This document shows, piece after piece, positions 44,523 to 54,142 of a stretch of DNA of 60,893 nucleotides. The notes under the pieces were generated by a model, which saw nothing but the letters and a program-made list of their open reading frames with translations, was not told the origin of the DNA and did not search any database. Position 1 is the first letter of the stretch; every line of letters starts with the position of its first letter. The translations under genes were made by a program, and so were the position numbers. The stretch comes from Clostridiales bacterium (GTDB lineage Bacteria > Bacillota > Clostridia > Lachnospirales > Lachnospiraceae). Location: assembly GCA_020860715.1 (NCBI GenBank), contig JAJBTU010000039.1, positions 1 through 60,893 of the forward strand. Reading direction: 5' to 3'.

Positions 44523-45413
44523 TTATGATGATTTTCGATAATTCCCGGGTGTACAATCATACTTTAACCGGAACAGTTTTGTGAAATAACTGGTATCATT
44601 AAAACCACAGTCCAACGCAATATCTTTTGCAGATTTGTTCGTTGCGCGAAGCTGTGCCGCTGCCTTTTTGAGCCGTGTTTCCATGACATATCGCATGGGT
44701 GTTGTGTTCAGCATTTCATGGAAGCAGCGCAGACATGCGCTGTTACTGACGGAAACGCTTTTTGCGATCTGTTCCACGGTCAGTTCCTCCATGTAGTGCA
44801 ACTCAATAAACTCCATCATAGAACGTATCCGGCTGATTTTCGCCAATTCCTGTTCTGAAAGATTGGATTCTGAAAAATCTGTATTCCGTAAGATGCCGCG
44901 AATCGTTTTGGACAAATAAAAGCGGGCAAGGTTTTCAAAATCATCCTGTTCCCCAGCGATGGATTCCCATGCAATTTGAAAACAACGGAGAACCTCCTTT
45001 TGCCAGGGGATTTCCTGTTTCAAAAGAAGGAACCGCGTTGCGGGATTGGAATAGAATGGTTGCACCAGGCTTTTCCAGAACACACTATCCATACTGCCTC
45101 CGATGAGACGGGGATGAAACACAGCAGAGTGGAGCTTTCCAGAAGACTGGGATCTATTTTGAATGGTGTGCATGGCTTTTGCATTGATGAAAATGCCGTT
45201 TCCGCTGGCGAGTGTTTGGCGGGCATTTTCCACGTCAACGCGCAGACATCCTTCTGTAACCAGCACGATCTCCCATTCCTCATGCCAGTGCCAAGGGACG
45301 TTTCCCTGGCGCAGATCATCGGCGTAACAGGCGATGGGAAACGCTGCATCGCCATGCCTGGAAAGTTCCTGATCGTGCAGGTCGGTGACGGTATTGCAGA
45401 CAGAAAGCCCCAT
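44523..45413 (-). CDS. AraC-family transcriptional regulator with cupin sensor
   Basis: 296 residues. The N-terminal half is a cupin-like ligand domain (VPWHWHEEWEIVLVTEG). The C-terminal ~100 residues have two HTH motifs, LTVEQIAKSVSVSNSACLRC and KSAKDIALDCGFNDTSYFTK. ATG at 45413 follows GGAGGTGA. It diverges from the MFS transporter gene across 113 bases, so it likely controls that gene. Cargo of the element. Confidence 0.88.
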   Translation of the reverse strand: MGLSVCNTVTDLHDQELSRHGDAAFPIACYADDLRQGNVPWHWHEEWEIVLVTEGCLRVDVENARQTLASGNGIFINAKAMHTIQNRSQSSGKLHSAVFHPRLIGGSMDSVFWKSLVQPFYSNPATRFLLLKQEIPWQKEVLRCFQIAWESIAGEQDDFENLARFYLSKTIRGILRNTDFSESNLSEQELAKISRIRSMMEFIELHYMEELTVEQIAKSVSVSNSACLRCFHEMLNTTPMRYVMETRLKKAAAQLRATNKSAKDIALDCGFNDTSYFTKLFRLKYDCTPGNYRKSS

Positions 45414-45526
45414 GAGATTCACCTCCGCATAAATGAATGTTTTATCCTATTTTTACGAATGTATCCTTACACATTCATTTTAAATTTGATGGTATCATCA
45501 TATCACCGAAGGAGGAAGAATGCAAC

Positions 45527-46690
45527 ATGACTCACTTGCTTTTGTTTATTATTTACCTTGCTTTTATCAGTTTAGGATTGCCCGATGCATTGCTTGGCTC
45601 CGCATGGCCATCCATTTATCCTGAGTTTTCAGTCCCGATCTCCTATGCGGGGATCATCTCCATGATTATTGCTCTGGGAACTGTTATTTCCAGCCTGCAA
45701 AGCGACAAACTGACGATTCGGTTCGGAACCGGAAAAGTCACGGCTGTCAGTGTAGGTATGACTGCGCTTGCCCTGTTTGGCTTTTCTGCTTCCCATTCAT
45801 TTTCGGCCCTCTGCCTTTGGGCAATTCCCTATGGTTTGGGAGCAGGCAGTGTGGATGCCAGTCTGAATAATTATGTGGCACTTCATTATAAAAGCAGACA
45901 TATGAGTTGGCTTCATTGTATGTGGGGAATTGGTGCCAGCATTGGTCCTTATATGATGGGATTTGTTCTGACGAGAGGCCTGCGTTGGAACAGTGGATAC
46001 CGCATCATTTCGATTTTACAGATTGGTCTGACAATCATCCTTGTGCTGAGTCTGCCGCTATGGAAATCTCTTAAAAGGGACGTGGAAACCGTGTCGTCTG
46101 GTACGCCGCGAAAGGCAATGCGTTTTTCGGAAATTCTTTCTGTACCCGGCGCAAAAGCTGTCATGGTGTCTTTTTTCTGCTACTGCGCGATTGAACAGAC
46201 GACAGGGCTGTGGGCAGCCAGTTACCTGACGCTGCAAAAGGGCTTTTCGGCGGAGCAGGCCGCCAGCTTTGCCTCTATGTTTTATCTTGGTATCACCATC
46301 GGCAGAGCATTCAGCGGATTTTTGACTATGCGGTGGAATGACCGGCAGATGGTTCGGCTCGGACAGGGAATCATAGCTTTTGGATGTCTGGTACTGCTAA
46401 TCCCATTTTCAAGTGGATTTGCACTGGCCGGGTTCATTTTAATCGGCCTGGGCTGCGCGCCGGTTTATCCCTGTATGCTTCACGCTACGCCGGAACAATT
46501 TGGCGCAGAACGATCTCAGGCGATCATCGGTGTGGAAATGGCCAGTGCCTACGTGGGAACCTGTCTTATGCCGCCTTTGTTCGGGACAATCGCCAATAAT
46601 ATCGGCATCGGTATTTTGCCGTTGTATCTCCTGGTCATTCTGTTTTTGATGAAGGTGATGTTCGGAAAGCTGAAAGGAGGTCATAAATGA
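45527..46690 (+). CDS. Major facilitator superfamily transporter
   Basis: About 387 residues with twelve hydrophobic segments, starting LLLFIIYLAFISLGLPDALL. The motif RFGTGKVTAVSVGM between spans 2 and 3 and a fold resembling FucP/sugar-permease-like MFS proteins (YGLGAGSVDASLNNYVALHY) are seen. The stop overlaps the PHP gene start by four bases (ATGA), so the two are translationally coupled. Substrate unknown; an organic solute imported for the PHP phosphatase is possible. Confidence 0.85.
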   Translation: MTHLLLFIIYLAFISLGLPDALLGSAWPSIYPEFSVPISYAGIISMIIALGTVISSLQSDKLTIRFGTGKVTAVSVGMTALALFGFSASHSFSALCLWAIPYGLGAGSVDASLNNYVALHYKSRHMSWLHCMWGIGASIGPYMMGFVLTRGLRWNSGYRIISILQIGLTIILVLSLPLWKSLKRDVETVSSGTPRKAMRFSEILSVPGAKAVMVSFFCYCAIEQTTGLWAASYLTLQKGFSAEQAASFASMFYLGITIGRAFSGFLTMRWNDRQMVRLGQGIIAFGCLVLLIPFSSGFALAGFILIGLGCAPVYPCMLHATPEQFGAERSQAIIGVEMASAYVGTCLMPPLFGTIANNIGIGILPLYLLVILFLMKVMFGKLKGGHK

Positions 46691-47538
46691 TGTTTGCAGA
46701 TTATCATGTACATTCTGAATTCAGTGATGATTCGGACTATCGGATGGAAGATATTGTAGAGGAAGCATTGGAAATGGGAATGAACGAACTTTGCTTCACG
46801 GACCATGTGGACTATGGCGTCAAACGGGACTGGGATGACCCACGAGGAATCCTCTATCGAAAAGGCGGCGCCGGAGAACCGGAAAGAATACCTCTTGCTA
46901 ATGTAGATTATCCCCATTATGTGAATAAAATCCATATGCTGCAAGAGCGATATAATAATAAGATCACGATTCGGCTGGGAATGGAATTTGGCATACAGCA
47001 GCACACCATCCCGCAATATGAAGCGTTGTTCCGGTGCTATCCCTTTGATTTTATTCTGCTTTCCGTCCACCAGGTCGAGGACAAAGAGTTTTGGACAGGC
47101 GACTTCCAGCGGGGCCATACCCAGCGTGAGTTTTATTTGCGATACTATTGGGAACTGCTGTCTCTGGTTGAGAATTACCATAACTACAGCGTTCTGGGGC
47201 ACATGGATTTGATTTCGCGGTATGACCCGATCGGCGATTTCCCGTTCTCTCAAGTAGAACATATCATTGAGCAGATTTTAAAAAGGGTGATTGCAGACGG
47301 CAAGGGGATTGAGGTCAACACATCTTGTTATCGGTATGGACTGGACATGACGCCATGCAGAGAAATTCTGGGAATGTATCGTGACCTCGGAGGTGAGATT
47401 CTGACGATTGGCAGCGACAGCCATAAACGGGAACACCTTGGTGTTTATATACCGGAAACGATGAACGAACTGAAAGGCATGGGATTCAAACAAATCTGTA
47501 CGTTTGAACACATGAATCCAAAGTTTCATCCGTTATAG
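46687..47538 (+). CDS. PHP-domain phosphoesterase, histidinol-phosphatase-like
   Basis: 283 residues. The N-terminal metal motif ADYHVHSEFSDDS and later conserved histidines in TDHVDYG, LGHMDLISRYDP and GSDSHKREHLGVYIPET define the PHP family (HisJ type). No other histidine genes are nearby, and in this cargo context another phosphoester substrate is equally likely. The last 53 bases overlap the oppositely oriented next gene. Confidence 0.85.
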   Translation: MMFADYHVHSEFSDDSDYRMEDIVEEALEMGMNELCFTDHVDYGVKRDWDDPRGILYRKGGAGEPERIPLANVDYPHYVNKIHMLQERYNNKITIRLGMEFGIQQHTIPQYEALFRCYPFDFILLSVHQVEDKEFWTGDFQRGHTQREFYLRYYWELLSLVENYHNYSVLGHMDLISRYDPIGDFPFSQVEHIIEQILKRVIADGKGIEVNTSCYRYGLDMTPCREILGMYRDLGGEILTIGSDSHKREHLGVYIPETMNELKGMGFKQICTFEHMNPKFHPL

Positions 47539-48199
47539 GAGTCTCATATATCCCAGATTTGTTCCGATACCATCGGTTAAAATACAGTTCCTTCGGACTA
47601 TGATGTGGTTCATAAACCTGACGCAAATTCCGCTCCTGTTCGCAAATGTCCATGTACTCAGGACTTGCTCCGCAGATGGGGAGTTCCTCGACATCCTTTA
47701 CATTTCGATACTGGACAATCTCAAATTCGCCGCAATCATCAAGATATGCGATGACTTTGTCAGCCGAAATGGTCGCGCGATAAAGATGCTGTTTCTCCTG
47801 GGGACGGTAATGTTTATGGCGGGCGGCAAACCATTCGGCGGTATCTAAAAGAAGCGTCCATGAAATGGAATATTTGGCTTTTTCAATAGGCTCGCTGCCT
47901 GCACGATAGACGACAAAGCTGTCCAGATTTCGGACAGTTTCCGGCAGAGCATCACGCCAGTCTTCCGGGCGATAAGGCAGAGCCATACGCACATACTTGC
48001 GGATGATCGAGGACAGATCCCCATGATGGACATAGTGGTGGAGTGCGATTCTGCATTTTACTTCCTTTGGCAAATTCTGTTCATGGAGGTAAAGTAACAT
48101 GACCGCGTTTTCTGCGTCGTAGCTGGCTACCTTTTCAAATTCTTTCCAATCTTTTTTCTGCATCGCTTTCAGACCCTCGCTTAAAATAAAATCGTTCAT
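47486..48199 (-). CDS. Hypothetical protein in the mobile element
   Basis: 237 residues (start 48199 with AAAGGATACC upstream; longer frame to 48247 not needed). Mixed alpha/beta, no signal or membrane segment; SYDAENAVMLLYLHEQNLPK and ICEQERNLRQVYEPHHSP are parts. Convergent overlap with the PHP gene. No family recognised. Confidence 0.55.
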   Translation of the reverse strand: MNDFILSEGLKAMQKKDWKEFEKVASYDAENAVMLLYLHEQNLPKEVKCRIALHHYVHHGDLSSIIRKYVRMALPYRPEDWRDALPETVRNLDSFVVYRAGSEPIEKAKYSISWTLLLDTAEWFAARHKHYRPQEKQHLYRATISADKVIAYLDDCGEFEIVQYRNVKDVEELPICGASPEYMDICEQERNLRQVYEPHHSPKELYFNRWYRNKSGIYETPITDETLDSCVQTYRFV

Positions 48200-48673
48200 A
48201 CGGTATCCTTTCTGTGAATGTATGTAATGCACAGGCTCGGTCTGCATCGTGTGGAAAGAGGCAGATTGCAGCCTGTGCCGTTTTCGGGAAAGAGGACCGA
48301 TTTGAAAAGCGTGGAGCTTTCAAACCAGGCACGGGTTCACGAAAACTGCGGGATTCCAAAGGGGCGCAACCCCTTGGCGGTGGTGTCCAGAGGAGGCGGA
48401 GCCTCCAATGGCTGGGGTTCCACAGGGGCAAGCAGCCCTTTGGCACACGACTTTCTCTCGGAAAGTCTAGTGTGTTATACCTTTGCGGAGACGGTGTTAA
48501 ACGAAAATGGAATACGCCCCTTTGATGCGTAGTCCGTTTTCGTTTTTTCTGACGGGAAAGGTAGCCGCCTTTGGGCGGCTGCAATGACCGGCAGAAAGAG
48601 GCGCGAAGGACAGACATTTGTCTGGACTGCGTGCCGTAACAGCGTCGAAACAAAGGGATACCCTTATGACTTT
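48200..48673. other. Non-coding region with serial GC hairpins
   Basis: About 470 bases with no convincing gene. Hairpins follow one another: CCAA-AGGGG-CGCAA-CCCCT-TGG near 48357-48379, GGAGGC-GGA-GCCTCC near 48393-48407, GGGGCAAGCAGCCCTTTGG near 48431, and CCGCCTTTGGGCGG near 48567. Such arrays occur in the intergenic DNA of Gram-positive mobile elements. It may hold the promoter/leader of the leftward gene at 48199 or an origin. Confidence 0.5.
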
Positions 48674-49324
48674 CTATTGAGAAAATTCCCCGCGGAGATG
48701 TTCCAAGGCGGTTTCTTCTGTCCGTTTTGCCCGGCTGTCACTCAGATGGAAATGGATCGCCGTGCCGATCAGCGTGTGCTCGATGTCGTCGGTAAAGCCG
48801 TATCGGTAGAGAAGATAGGTCTGCTCTCTGGCGCTCAGCTTATCCAGGGCGGAATATAATTCCTGCAATTCTTCTCTGCTGACCACGATCTGCTCCGGAA
48901 GTTTCGCATAAGGGTCGGCAATCGCTTCGATCCGAAGAAGCCGTTCCTCCCCATTTAAAACATCATCGAGATAGACGCGCTGATAATAGATTTCTGATTC
49001 CGGGTCGGTTATCTGCTGCTCGAACTGCTGCCTGGCTTTCCGTATCAGGTCGGTCATGGAATTCCGGATCGCCGGCGCTGCGTAGGTCAGGAATTTCATG
49101 CCGCGTTCGCCGTCAAAGAGCGGAACTGCTTTCAGGAGGCCGAGGCTTCCCTCCTGCAAAAGATCGTCCACTTCGATATCCATATCGCTTTCTTCAAGGT
49201 TATGATTCTGATAGATTTCAATCGCGGTTTTCCGGATAAACCCCCAGTTGTTCTCAACCAAAGTGGCAAGGGCGGAAGGATCGCCTTCCTGCGCGCGGCG
49301 GCAGAGCTGCTCATTGGTCTGCAT
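48674..49324 (-). CDS. Sigma-70-like transcription factor of the element
   Basis: 216 residues. Region 2 is recognisable (ALATLVENNWGFIRKTA, DDLLQEGSLGLLKAVPLFD, FLTYAAPAIRNSMTDLIRKA); region 4 is weak (KLSAREQTYLLYRYGFTDD). It starts within the last bases of the Xre gene and is probably co-transcribed. Small element-borne sigma-like factors of this type usually regulate the element's own genes. Confidence 0.8.
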   Translation of the reverse strand: MQTNEQLCRRAQEGDPSALATLVENNWGFIRKTAIEIYQNHNLEESDMDIEVDDLLQEGSLGLLKAVPLFDGERGMKFLTYAAPAIRNSMTDLIRKARQQFEQQITDPESEIYYQRVYLDDVLNGEERLLRIEAIADPYAKLPEQIVVSREELQELYSALDKLSAREQTYLLYRYGFTDDIEHTLIGTAIHFHLSDSRAKRTEETALEHLRGEFSQ

Positions 49325-50147
49325 GGCTATTCTCCCGCGGCGGTGGCTGCATCGTGGACTGCACCAAATCTACCAGTGCGTGATTGAGTTGTTTTAGTGC
49401 TTCTTCATTCACACCTTCCATGCCGGATACAGTGCCGGTGATCGCGTCCGCAAGCTGTTCCGGCGTGATGGACGGATGCCTCATATCCTGTCCCTTTGTC
49501 AGTTCTGCAAATATTTTCTTTGTGATTTCTTCTGTCTTATTCTGCGCGGCGGCAAGGTCGCTGCCGATCTCTTTTTTCACTTCCTTTATCGTTACCATAA
49601 ACTGATTTTGTATGGAACTGAGGTCTGCCTGGTAGACAGGCACCTTCAGACGGTTCATGTCCCTTGCAGCATGGACGGCTGCGTCTGTTGCGACGCTTCC
49701 ACGAAGGAAGGAGCTGACAGACGAGATCATTGTATTCTGCGCGGCAAATCCAACGGCCAGCGTATCGTCGAAATACTGCCTGATCATATAGGTCAGTTCC
49801 GCGAAGCGCGGGCTTTCCAGTAAACGGTTGACGACTTCGGCGTTTACTTTCTCTGTATAGAGATTTCGCGCGGCCTGCGCAGAAAGCCCCAGTTCGCTGA
49901 TCTCATAATTTTTCCGGTCTGGAACATCCGTAACGCCCAGAAGGAAATCGGTGGAGACGTTAAATGCTCTTGCGATGCGGATGATATTTTCATCACTGAG
50001 CTTGTCCGTCTTTCCGCTTAAGAAGCGGCTGAGCATACTGTCTGTACAGCCGATCTTTGTTGCAAGCGCTGTCTGTGTGACCTTATATTCTTTCATTAAA
50101 TCCTGTATCCGTTCCCGTACTGTCCCAGGTAAAAATGCTGTTTCCAT
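49311..50147 (-). CDS. Xre-family regulator with long C-terminal region
   Basis: 278 residues. The HTH (VTQTALATKIGCTDSMLSRF, then LSGKTDKLSDENIIRIARAF) is followed by ~190 residues of helical sequence that may mediate oligomerisation. Overlaps the sigma factor gene by 14 bases. Likely controls excision or transfer genes of the element; this is inference from place. Confidence 0.8.
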   Translation of the reverse strand: METAFLPGTVRERIQDLMKEYKVTQTALATKIGCTDSMLSRFLSGKTDKLSDENIIRIARAFNVSTDFLLGVTDVPDRKNYEISELGLSAQAARNLYTEKVNAEVVNRLLESPRFAELTYMIRQYFDDTLAVGFAAQNTMISSVSSFLRGSVATDAAVHAARDMNRLKVPVYQADLSSIQNQFMVTIKEVKKEIGSDLAAAQNKTEEITKKIFAELTKGQDMRHPSITPEQLADAITGTVSGMEGVNEEALKQLNHALVDLVQSTMQPPPRENSHADQ

Positions 50148-50373
50148 GAAAACACTCCCTCCAAAAGCAAACGTATGTTCGATTTCTATTATATTTTATT
50201 CCGCAGTGAAAAGCAATACATAGAATAAAAAATGTTTTGTATTTTTGCAAAATTATCGTGCCTCGTTCTCCGGTTTTTGCATTTCCGCCTGATTTTTCGT
50301 CTATTAGCCTTTTCCTCCGTATATTCAGGCAGATGGGGAAAAACCCGTCAAAAATCAGAAGGAGGAAAAGAAG

Positions 50374-52338
50374 ATGGATTTATTTGCAACGGTTAAATCG
50401 GCGGTCACGGTGAGGGAGGCAGCAAGGCATTATGGTTTCAAAGCGGGAAGAAACGGTATGGCCTGCTGTCCGTTCCATGATGACCGGCATCCAAGCCTGA
50501 AGCTGAATCAAGATTATTTTTACTGTTTCGGCTGCGGGGCAACCGGGGATGTGATCGAACTGGTGGCCAGGCTCTTTAACCTGTCCGCTTATGAAGCGGC
50601 GCGGAAGCTGGTGGCTGATTTCGGACTTGATCCGGACAAACCGCCCGTCGCGGCGGCTCCCGTAAACAAACGGCGCCCCGCGGTGAGGGCCTTCCGGCAG
50701 GACGAGGTGTACTGCCAGAGGGTGCTGTGTGATTATCTGCGTGTGTTGGAGGAATGGAAGGTTCGCTATGCGCCTTCCGCGCCGGGGGAGGAATACGACG
50801 ACCGCTTCGTGGAGGCATGTCAGATGATGGATTATGTAGAAAATCTGGCAGACATTCTTGCGGTGGGGGAACTGGAGGAAAGGGTGAAAGTGGTGCAGTC
50901 GCTGCTTAAGGAAGGGACGCTTCCCGCTCTGGAAGCGCGCCTGAAACGCATGAAGGAGAGGAACATGGAGAAATCCGGAAAGCAGTATGATATGAACCTG
51001 CCGATCTGGTTCGATGGGAAGAGTATCAACGAAGCCCTGTTCTGTGATGATTTCCTTAGCAGGCATAAGATTATCTTTGCGAACGGAGCCTTCTTTACAC
51101 CGGAAGGCAGGGTGACGGACAATCTGCCGCTGCGCGGAGAAATCTTTGAGGAGCTTCGTTGCTGTGCGGTCAACAACATCCCCCGGAAGATCAATAACAT
51201 CCTGGAAGTGATGAAGCTGGACGCACAGGTGGACGACTTCCCGCCGGAGGCTGACCGGATTCATGTGGCGAATGGGACGCTCAAGCTGGACGGCACGTTT
51301 ACGGAAGGAAAGCCGGACATCGTCAGGAGTCGCCTGCCGGTGGCATACAGGCCGGACGCGTCAGAGCCGGTACTCTGGCTGCGTTTCCTGGAGGGCCTGC
51401 TTTATCCGGAGGACATTCCTACCTTGCAGGAGTTCATTGGTTACTGCCTGATTCCCAGCAACAAAGGCCAGAGAATGATGGTGATCAAGGGGAGCGGCGG
51501 CGAGGGAAAGTCCCAGATCGGAACCGTGCTCGGAGCATTGTTCGGCAATAACATGAAGGACGGCAGCATCGGAAAGATTTCGGAGAACCGTTTTGCCCGC
51601 GCTGATCTGGAGCACATTCTTCTGTGTGTAGATGATGATATGCGGATGGAAGCGCTCCGCCAGACCAACTATGTCAAATCCATCGTGACCGCACAGGGAA
51701 AGATGGATCTGGAGCGGAAAGGGAAGCAGAGCTACCAGGGATATATGTTTGCAAGGCTTCTGGCATTCAGTAACGGCGACCTACAGGCACTCTATGACCG
51801 GAGCGACGGGTTTTACCGCAGGCAGCTTGTGTTGACGACAAAGGAGCGCCCCGCTGATCGGATGGACGATCCTGATCTTGCTGAAAAGATGAAGGCAGAG
51901 GAGGAAGGCATCTTCCTCTGGGCGTTTGAAGGTCTGCGCCGTCTTGTCGCCAACAACTATAAGTTCACCGAGAGCCAGAGGACAAAGGAAAACAGGGAAG
52001 CCGTCAAGCGGGATAACAACAATATCTTCGACTTTATGGAATCGGAGGGTTATATCCGGTTGAAAGAAGGTGCCTCAATCAGCTCCAAAGAATTGTATGA
52101 GATTTACCGGATGTGGTGTGAAGAAAACTCCCTGACGCCGCTGAAATCACGCAGCTTCAGTGACAGTGTGGTAGCAAGTCAGGAGAAATATCATCTGGAG
52201 CATTGCAATACAGTCACCAATGCGGCCGGACGGCGGGTATGGGGCTTTCGGGGGATCGAAGCAGTAGCAAGGCCCGATATGAACGGGTTTATTGGCGTAT
52301 CGCCATGTACGTACGTACCGGAAGAATGGCGGGATTAA
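50374..52338 (+). CDS. Primase-helicase with CHC2 zinc finger and SF3 helicase
   Basis: 654 residues. The N-terminus has a CHC2 zinc finger (CCPFHDDRHPSL with YCFGCGATGDVIEL). The C-terminal half shows the SF3/D5-type Walker A (KGSGGEGKSQIGTVLGALFG near residue 375) and typical downstream VDDDMRMEAL. This combination replicates plasmids and integrative elements autonomously. AAGGAGGAAAAGAAG precedes the ATG. Divergent from the Xre gene. Confidence 0.9.
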   Translation: MDLFATVKSAVTVREAARHYGFKAGRNGMACCPFHDDRHPSLKLNQDYFYCFGCGATGDVIELVARLFNLSAYEAARKLVADFGLDPDKPPVAAAPVNKRRPAVRAFRQDEVYCQRVLCDYLRVLEEWKVRYAPSAPGEEYDDRFVEACQMMDYVENLADILAVGELEERVKVVQSLLKEGTLPALEARLKRMKERNMEKSGKQYDMNLPIWFDGKSINEALFCDDFLSRHKIIFANGAFFTPEGRVTDNLPLRGEIFEELRCCAVNNIPRKINNILEVMKLDAQVDDFPPEADRIHVANGTLKLDGTFTEGKPDIVRSRLPVAYRPDASEPVLWLRFLEGLLYPEDIPTLQEFIGYCLIPSNKGQRMMVIKGSGGEGKSQIGTVLGALFGNNMKDGSIGKISENRFARADLEHILLCVDDDMRMEALRQTNYVKSIVTAQGKMDLERKGKQSYQGYMFARLLAFSNGDLQALYDRSDGFYRRQLVLTTKERPADRMDDPDLAEKMKAEEEGIFLWAFEGLRRLVANNYKFTESQRTKENREAVKRDNNNIFDFMESEGYIRLKEGASISSKELYEIYRMWCEENSLTPLKSRSFSDSVVASQEKYHLEHCNTVTNAAGRRVWGFRGIEAVARPDMNGFIGVSPCTYVPEEWRD

Positions 52339-52368
52339 AATCCCGTTTCCGTTTCGGTACGTATGTAC
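52307..52368. repeat. Nested inverted repeat over the primase stop codon
   Basis: GTACGTACGTACCG (52307-52320) and CGGTACGTATGTAC (52355-52368) are inverted with one mismatch, and between them CGGGATT-AA-AATCCCG (52330-52345) forms a second stem followed by TTTCCGTTT. It may end transcription of the primase gene or bind a replication or transfer protein. Confidence 0.6.
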
Positions 52369-52751
52369 GCAGCGAATGACCGCGTTTACCCGTATTATAT
52401 TTCCGGAAATTATACGCTTTCACTCGTTGAGCCTGAAGCAGCGGTATTTTCGGCGGCGGGGATTTCGGGATAATGGAAACCGTAAATTATTTAGCATATT
52501 CCGGAACGGATTTCACGGAAATCATCTTTCCGGAAGAGCGAATGAAGTCTTCGGATTGGTGGGAAATTGTGCGGAAAAATGAAAAAGCACACACTTTTGT
52601 AAACACGGAAAATCCGGCATATGGGCAGTTGCCTGTGTGAAATCCTGAGAACGCGAAACAGGTATTTTAAAAATGAAACGATGTAGCAAAGCCGGTTCAC
52701 GGAAACGTGGAGCCGGTTCTTTTTATGGGTAAGAAAGTTTGGGAGGTTTTT
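52339..52751. other. Intergenic region upstream of the relaxase operon
   Basis: 410 bases between primase and the small gene at 52752. It contains the right arm of the repeat at 52307-52368, a possible small gene at 52473-52640 and an AAAAG-CACACA-CTTTT dyad near 52602. For MobV relaxases oriT usually lies just before the mob gene, so a transfer origin is most likely here; I cannot locate the nick. Confidence 0.45.
52473..52640 (+). CDS. Possible 55-residue protein
   Basis: An ATG at 52473 opens a frame to the TGA at 52638 with balanced codon use, giving METVNYLAYSGTDFTEIIFP and then RMKSSDWWEIVRKNEKAH. The composition looks like a real soluble protein. The ribosome site is weak (GGGGATTTCGGGATA). 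Unknown function. Confidence 0.4.
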   Translation: METVNYLAYSGTDFTEIIFPEERMKSSDWWEIVRKNEKAHTFVNTENPAYGQLPV

Positions 52752-52973
52752 ATGAACACAAATATCAGAAATGAGATTAAGGCGCAGATCGTGCGCGAGG
52801 GTATGACGATGCAGGAGGTGGTTGACCTGCTGGCTGACGAGTATGGATGGAGCGATTCCGTCTCCAACCTGTCCGCGAAGCTGCAAAGGGAGTCGCTGCG
52901 CTATCGGGAGGCTGTGCAGCTTGCCGATGTGATGGGCTACGACATTGTATGGAAAAAGAGGAGGGATGGCTGA
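52752..52973 (+). CDS. Small helical accessory protein of the relaxase operon
   Basis: 73 residues, probably helix-turn-helix-like (IRNEIKAQIVREGMTMQEVV, then NLSAKLQRESLRYREAV). Its stop overlaps the relaxase ATG (TGATG), so they are translationally coupled. GGGAGG precedes the ATG. Such proteins are common before mobilization genes and may assist oriT binding. Confidence 0.7.
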   Translation: MNTNIRNEIKAQIVREGMTMQEVVDLLADEYGWSDSVSNLSAKLQRESLRYREAVQLADVMGYDIVWKKRRDG

Positions 52974-53944
52974 TGGAAAAGGCACAGTATGGGATTATGC
53001 GTTTCGCAAAATACAAAGGGCCGGAGATCGGGAATATCGAGGCCCATAATGAACGTACCAAGGAGAAATACGCCAGCAATCCGGATGTGGATGTGAGCAG
53101 GAGCAACCAGAACTTTCATCTGGTGGAGCCGAAGGGGAAGTACCGGGCGGAGGCTGAGCGCCAGATCGCGGAGGCCGGATGCCGCACCAGAAAGGACAGC
53201 GTCCGTGTGGTGGAGACGCTGATTACCGCAAGTCCGGAGTTTTTTAAAGGGAAGAAGAAAGCGGAGATAAAAGAATATTTTCAGACAGCGCTGGACTTTA
53301 TCAGGGCGCATCAGAATCCGGATACCATCCTGTCTGCCGTGGTGCATATGGACGAGAAATCGCCCCACATGCACCTCTCTTTTGTCCCGCTGACAGAGGA
53401 TGGCAGGCTGTCGGCAAAGGATATCGTCGGCAATAAAAAGAAGCTGACCTGGTGGCAGGATGAGTTCTGGAAACACATGGTAAAAAAGTATCCGGAACTG
53501 GAGCGCGGTGAGAGCGCCAGCCAGACCGGGCGCGACCATATCCCGCCGCGGGTATTCAAGGAAATGACCAGGCTCAATAAACAGCGGGAGAGGCTCGACG
53601 GACTTCTGACGGGGATGACGCGTCTGAATATGAAAGTCAGGACAGAAGAAATCTGCAAGCTGTTGGATTCCTATATCCCCGGCGTGGAGAAAATGCAGAC
53701 GCAGTTGAATAAATACAGCACGGCGACAGTGACGGAGAATAAGAAGCTGAAGAAGAAAAACGCGCAGCTTGCGCAGTCGCTCGATAAGGCCACGGAGGAA
53801 AGCACACTGAAGAAGATTGCCGACGCCAGGCTTAGAAGCGATTATGAGGAGGCGATTGCGGTACTGGATCGCATTCCGAAAGAAGTTCTGGATGTTTATA
53901 CGCGTGTACCGGCGCGGAGAAAGGAGAATGCCTGTGAGAGATGA
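52973..53944 (+). CDS. MobV (Mob/Pre) family relaxase
   Basis: 323 residues. The relaxase nicks oriT and leads single strands into a recipient using a helper's conjugation machinery. The N-terminus (YGIMRFAKYKGPEIGNIEAH) and the HxH-like metal/catalytic stretch AVVHMDEKSPHMHLSFVPL are clear, with later a coiled-coil tail (KKLKKKNAQLAQSLDKAT). MobV proteins are commonly found on small mobilizable elements. Followed by an overlapping small gene. Confidence 0.9.
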   Translation: MEKAQYGIMRFAKYKGPEIGNIEAHNERTKEKYASNPDVDVSRSNQNFHLVEPKGKYRAEAERQIAEAGCRTRKDSVRVVETLITASPEFFKGKKKAEIKEYFQTALDFIRAHQNPDTILSAVVHMDEKSPHMHLSFVPLTEDGRLSAKDIVGNKKKLTWWQDEFWKHMVKKYPELERGESASQTGRDHIPPRVFKEMTRLNKQRERLDGLLTGMTRLNMKVRTEEICKLLDSYIPGVEKMQTQLNKYSTATVTENKKLKKKNAQLAQSLDKATEESTLKKIADARLRSDYEEAIAVLDRIPKEVLDVYTRVPARRKENACER

Positions 53945-54119
53945 GTGGAGCGGTTTTGCTGATCTGTTGGCAAATCTCATTGCCAAATATGCATCGGAAA
54001 TAGGCATTGATGCCTTGCCCGATCCGGAGGAAGGTTTGGGTATATGTGACAAGACGAAAGAAAGAAAAAATAATGCCGATTCTAAAAGAGCAGTGGTTGC
54101 AAAGGATAAAGCAGCATGA
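53928..54119 (+). CDS. Small protein after the relaxase
   Basis: About 61-63 residues (ATG 53928, or GTG 53934 with AAGGAG upstream) beginning RDEWSGFADLLANLIAKY and ending with a Lys-rich tail (KTKERKNNADSKRAVVAK). The start overlaps the relaxase stop. Not recognised; typical accessory position. Confidence 0.5.
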   Translation: MPVRDEWSGFADLLANLIAKYASEIGIDALPDPEEGLGICDKTKERKNNADSKRAVVAKDKAA

Positions 54120-54142
54120 TATAATTTTCGTGAGAAAGGTGT

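Noticed and set aside
48135-48653. Leftward 172-codon frame over the hairpin region
   Set aside because: Pro/Arg/Ser-rich, follows the palindromes, and overlaps the start of a better gene.
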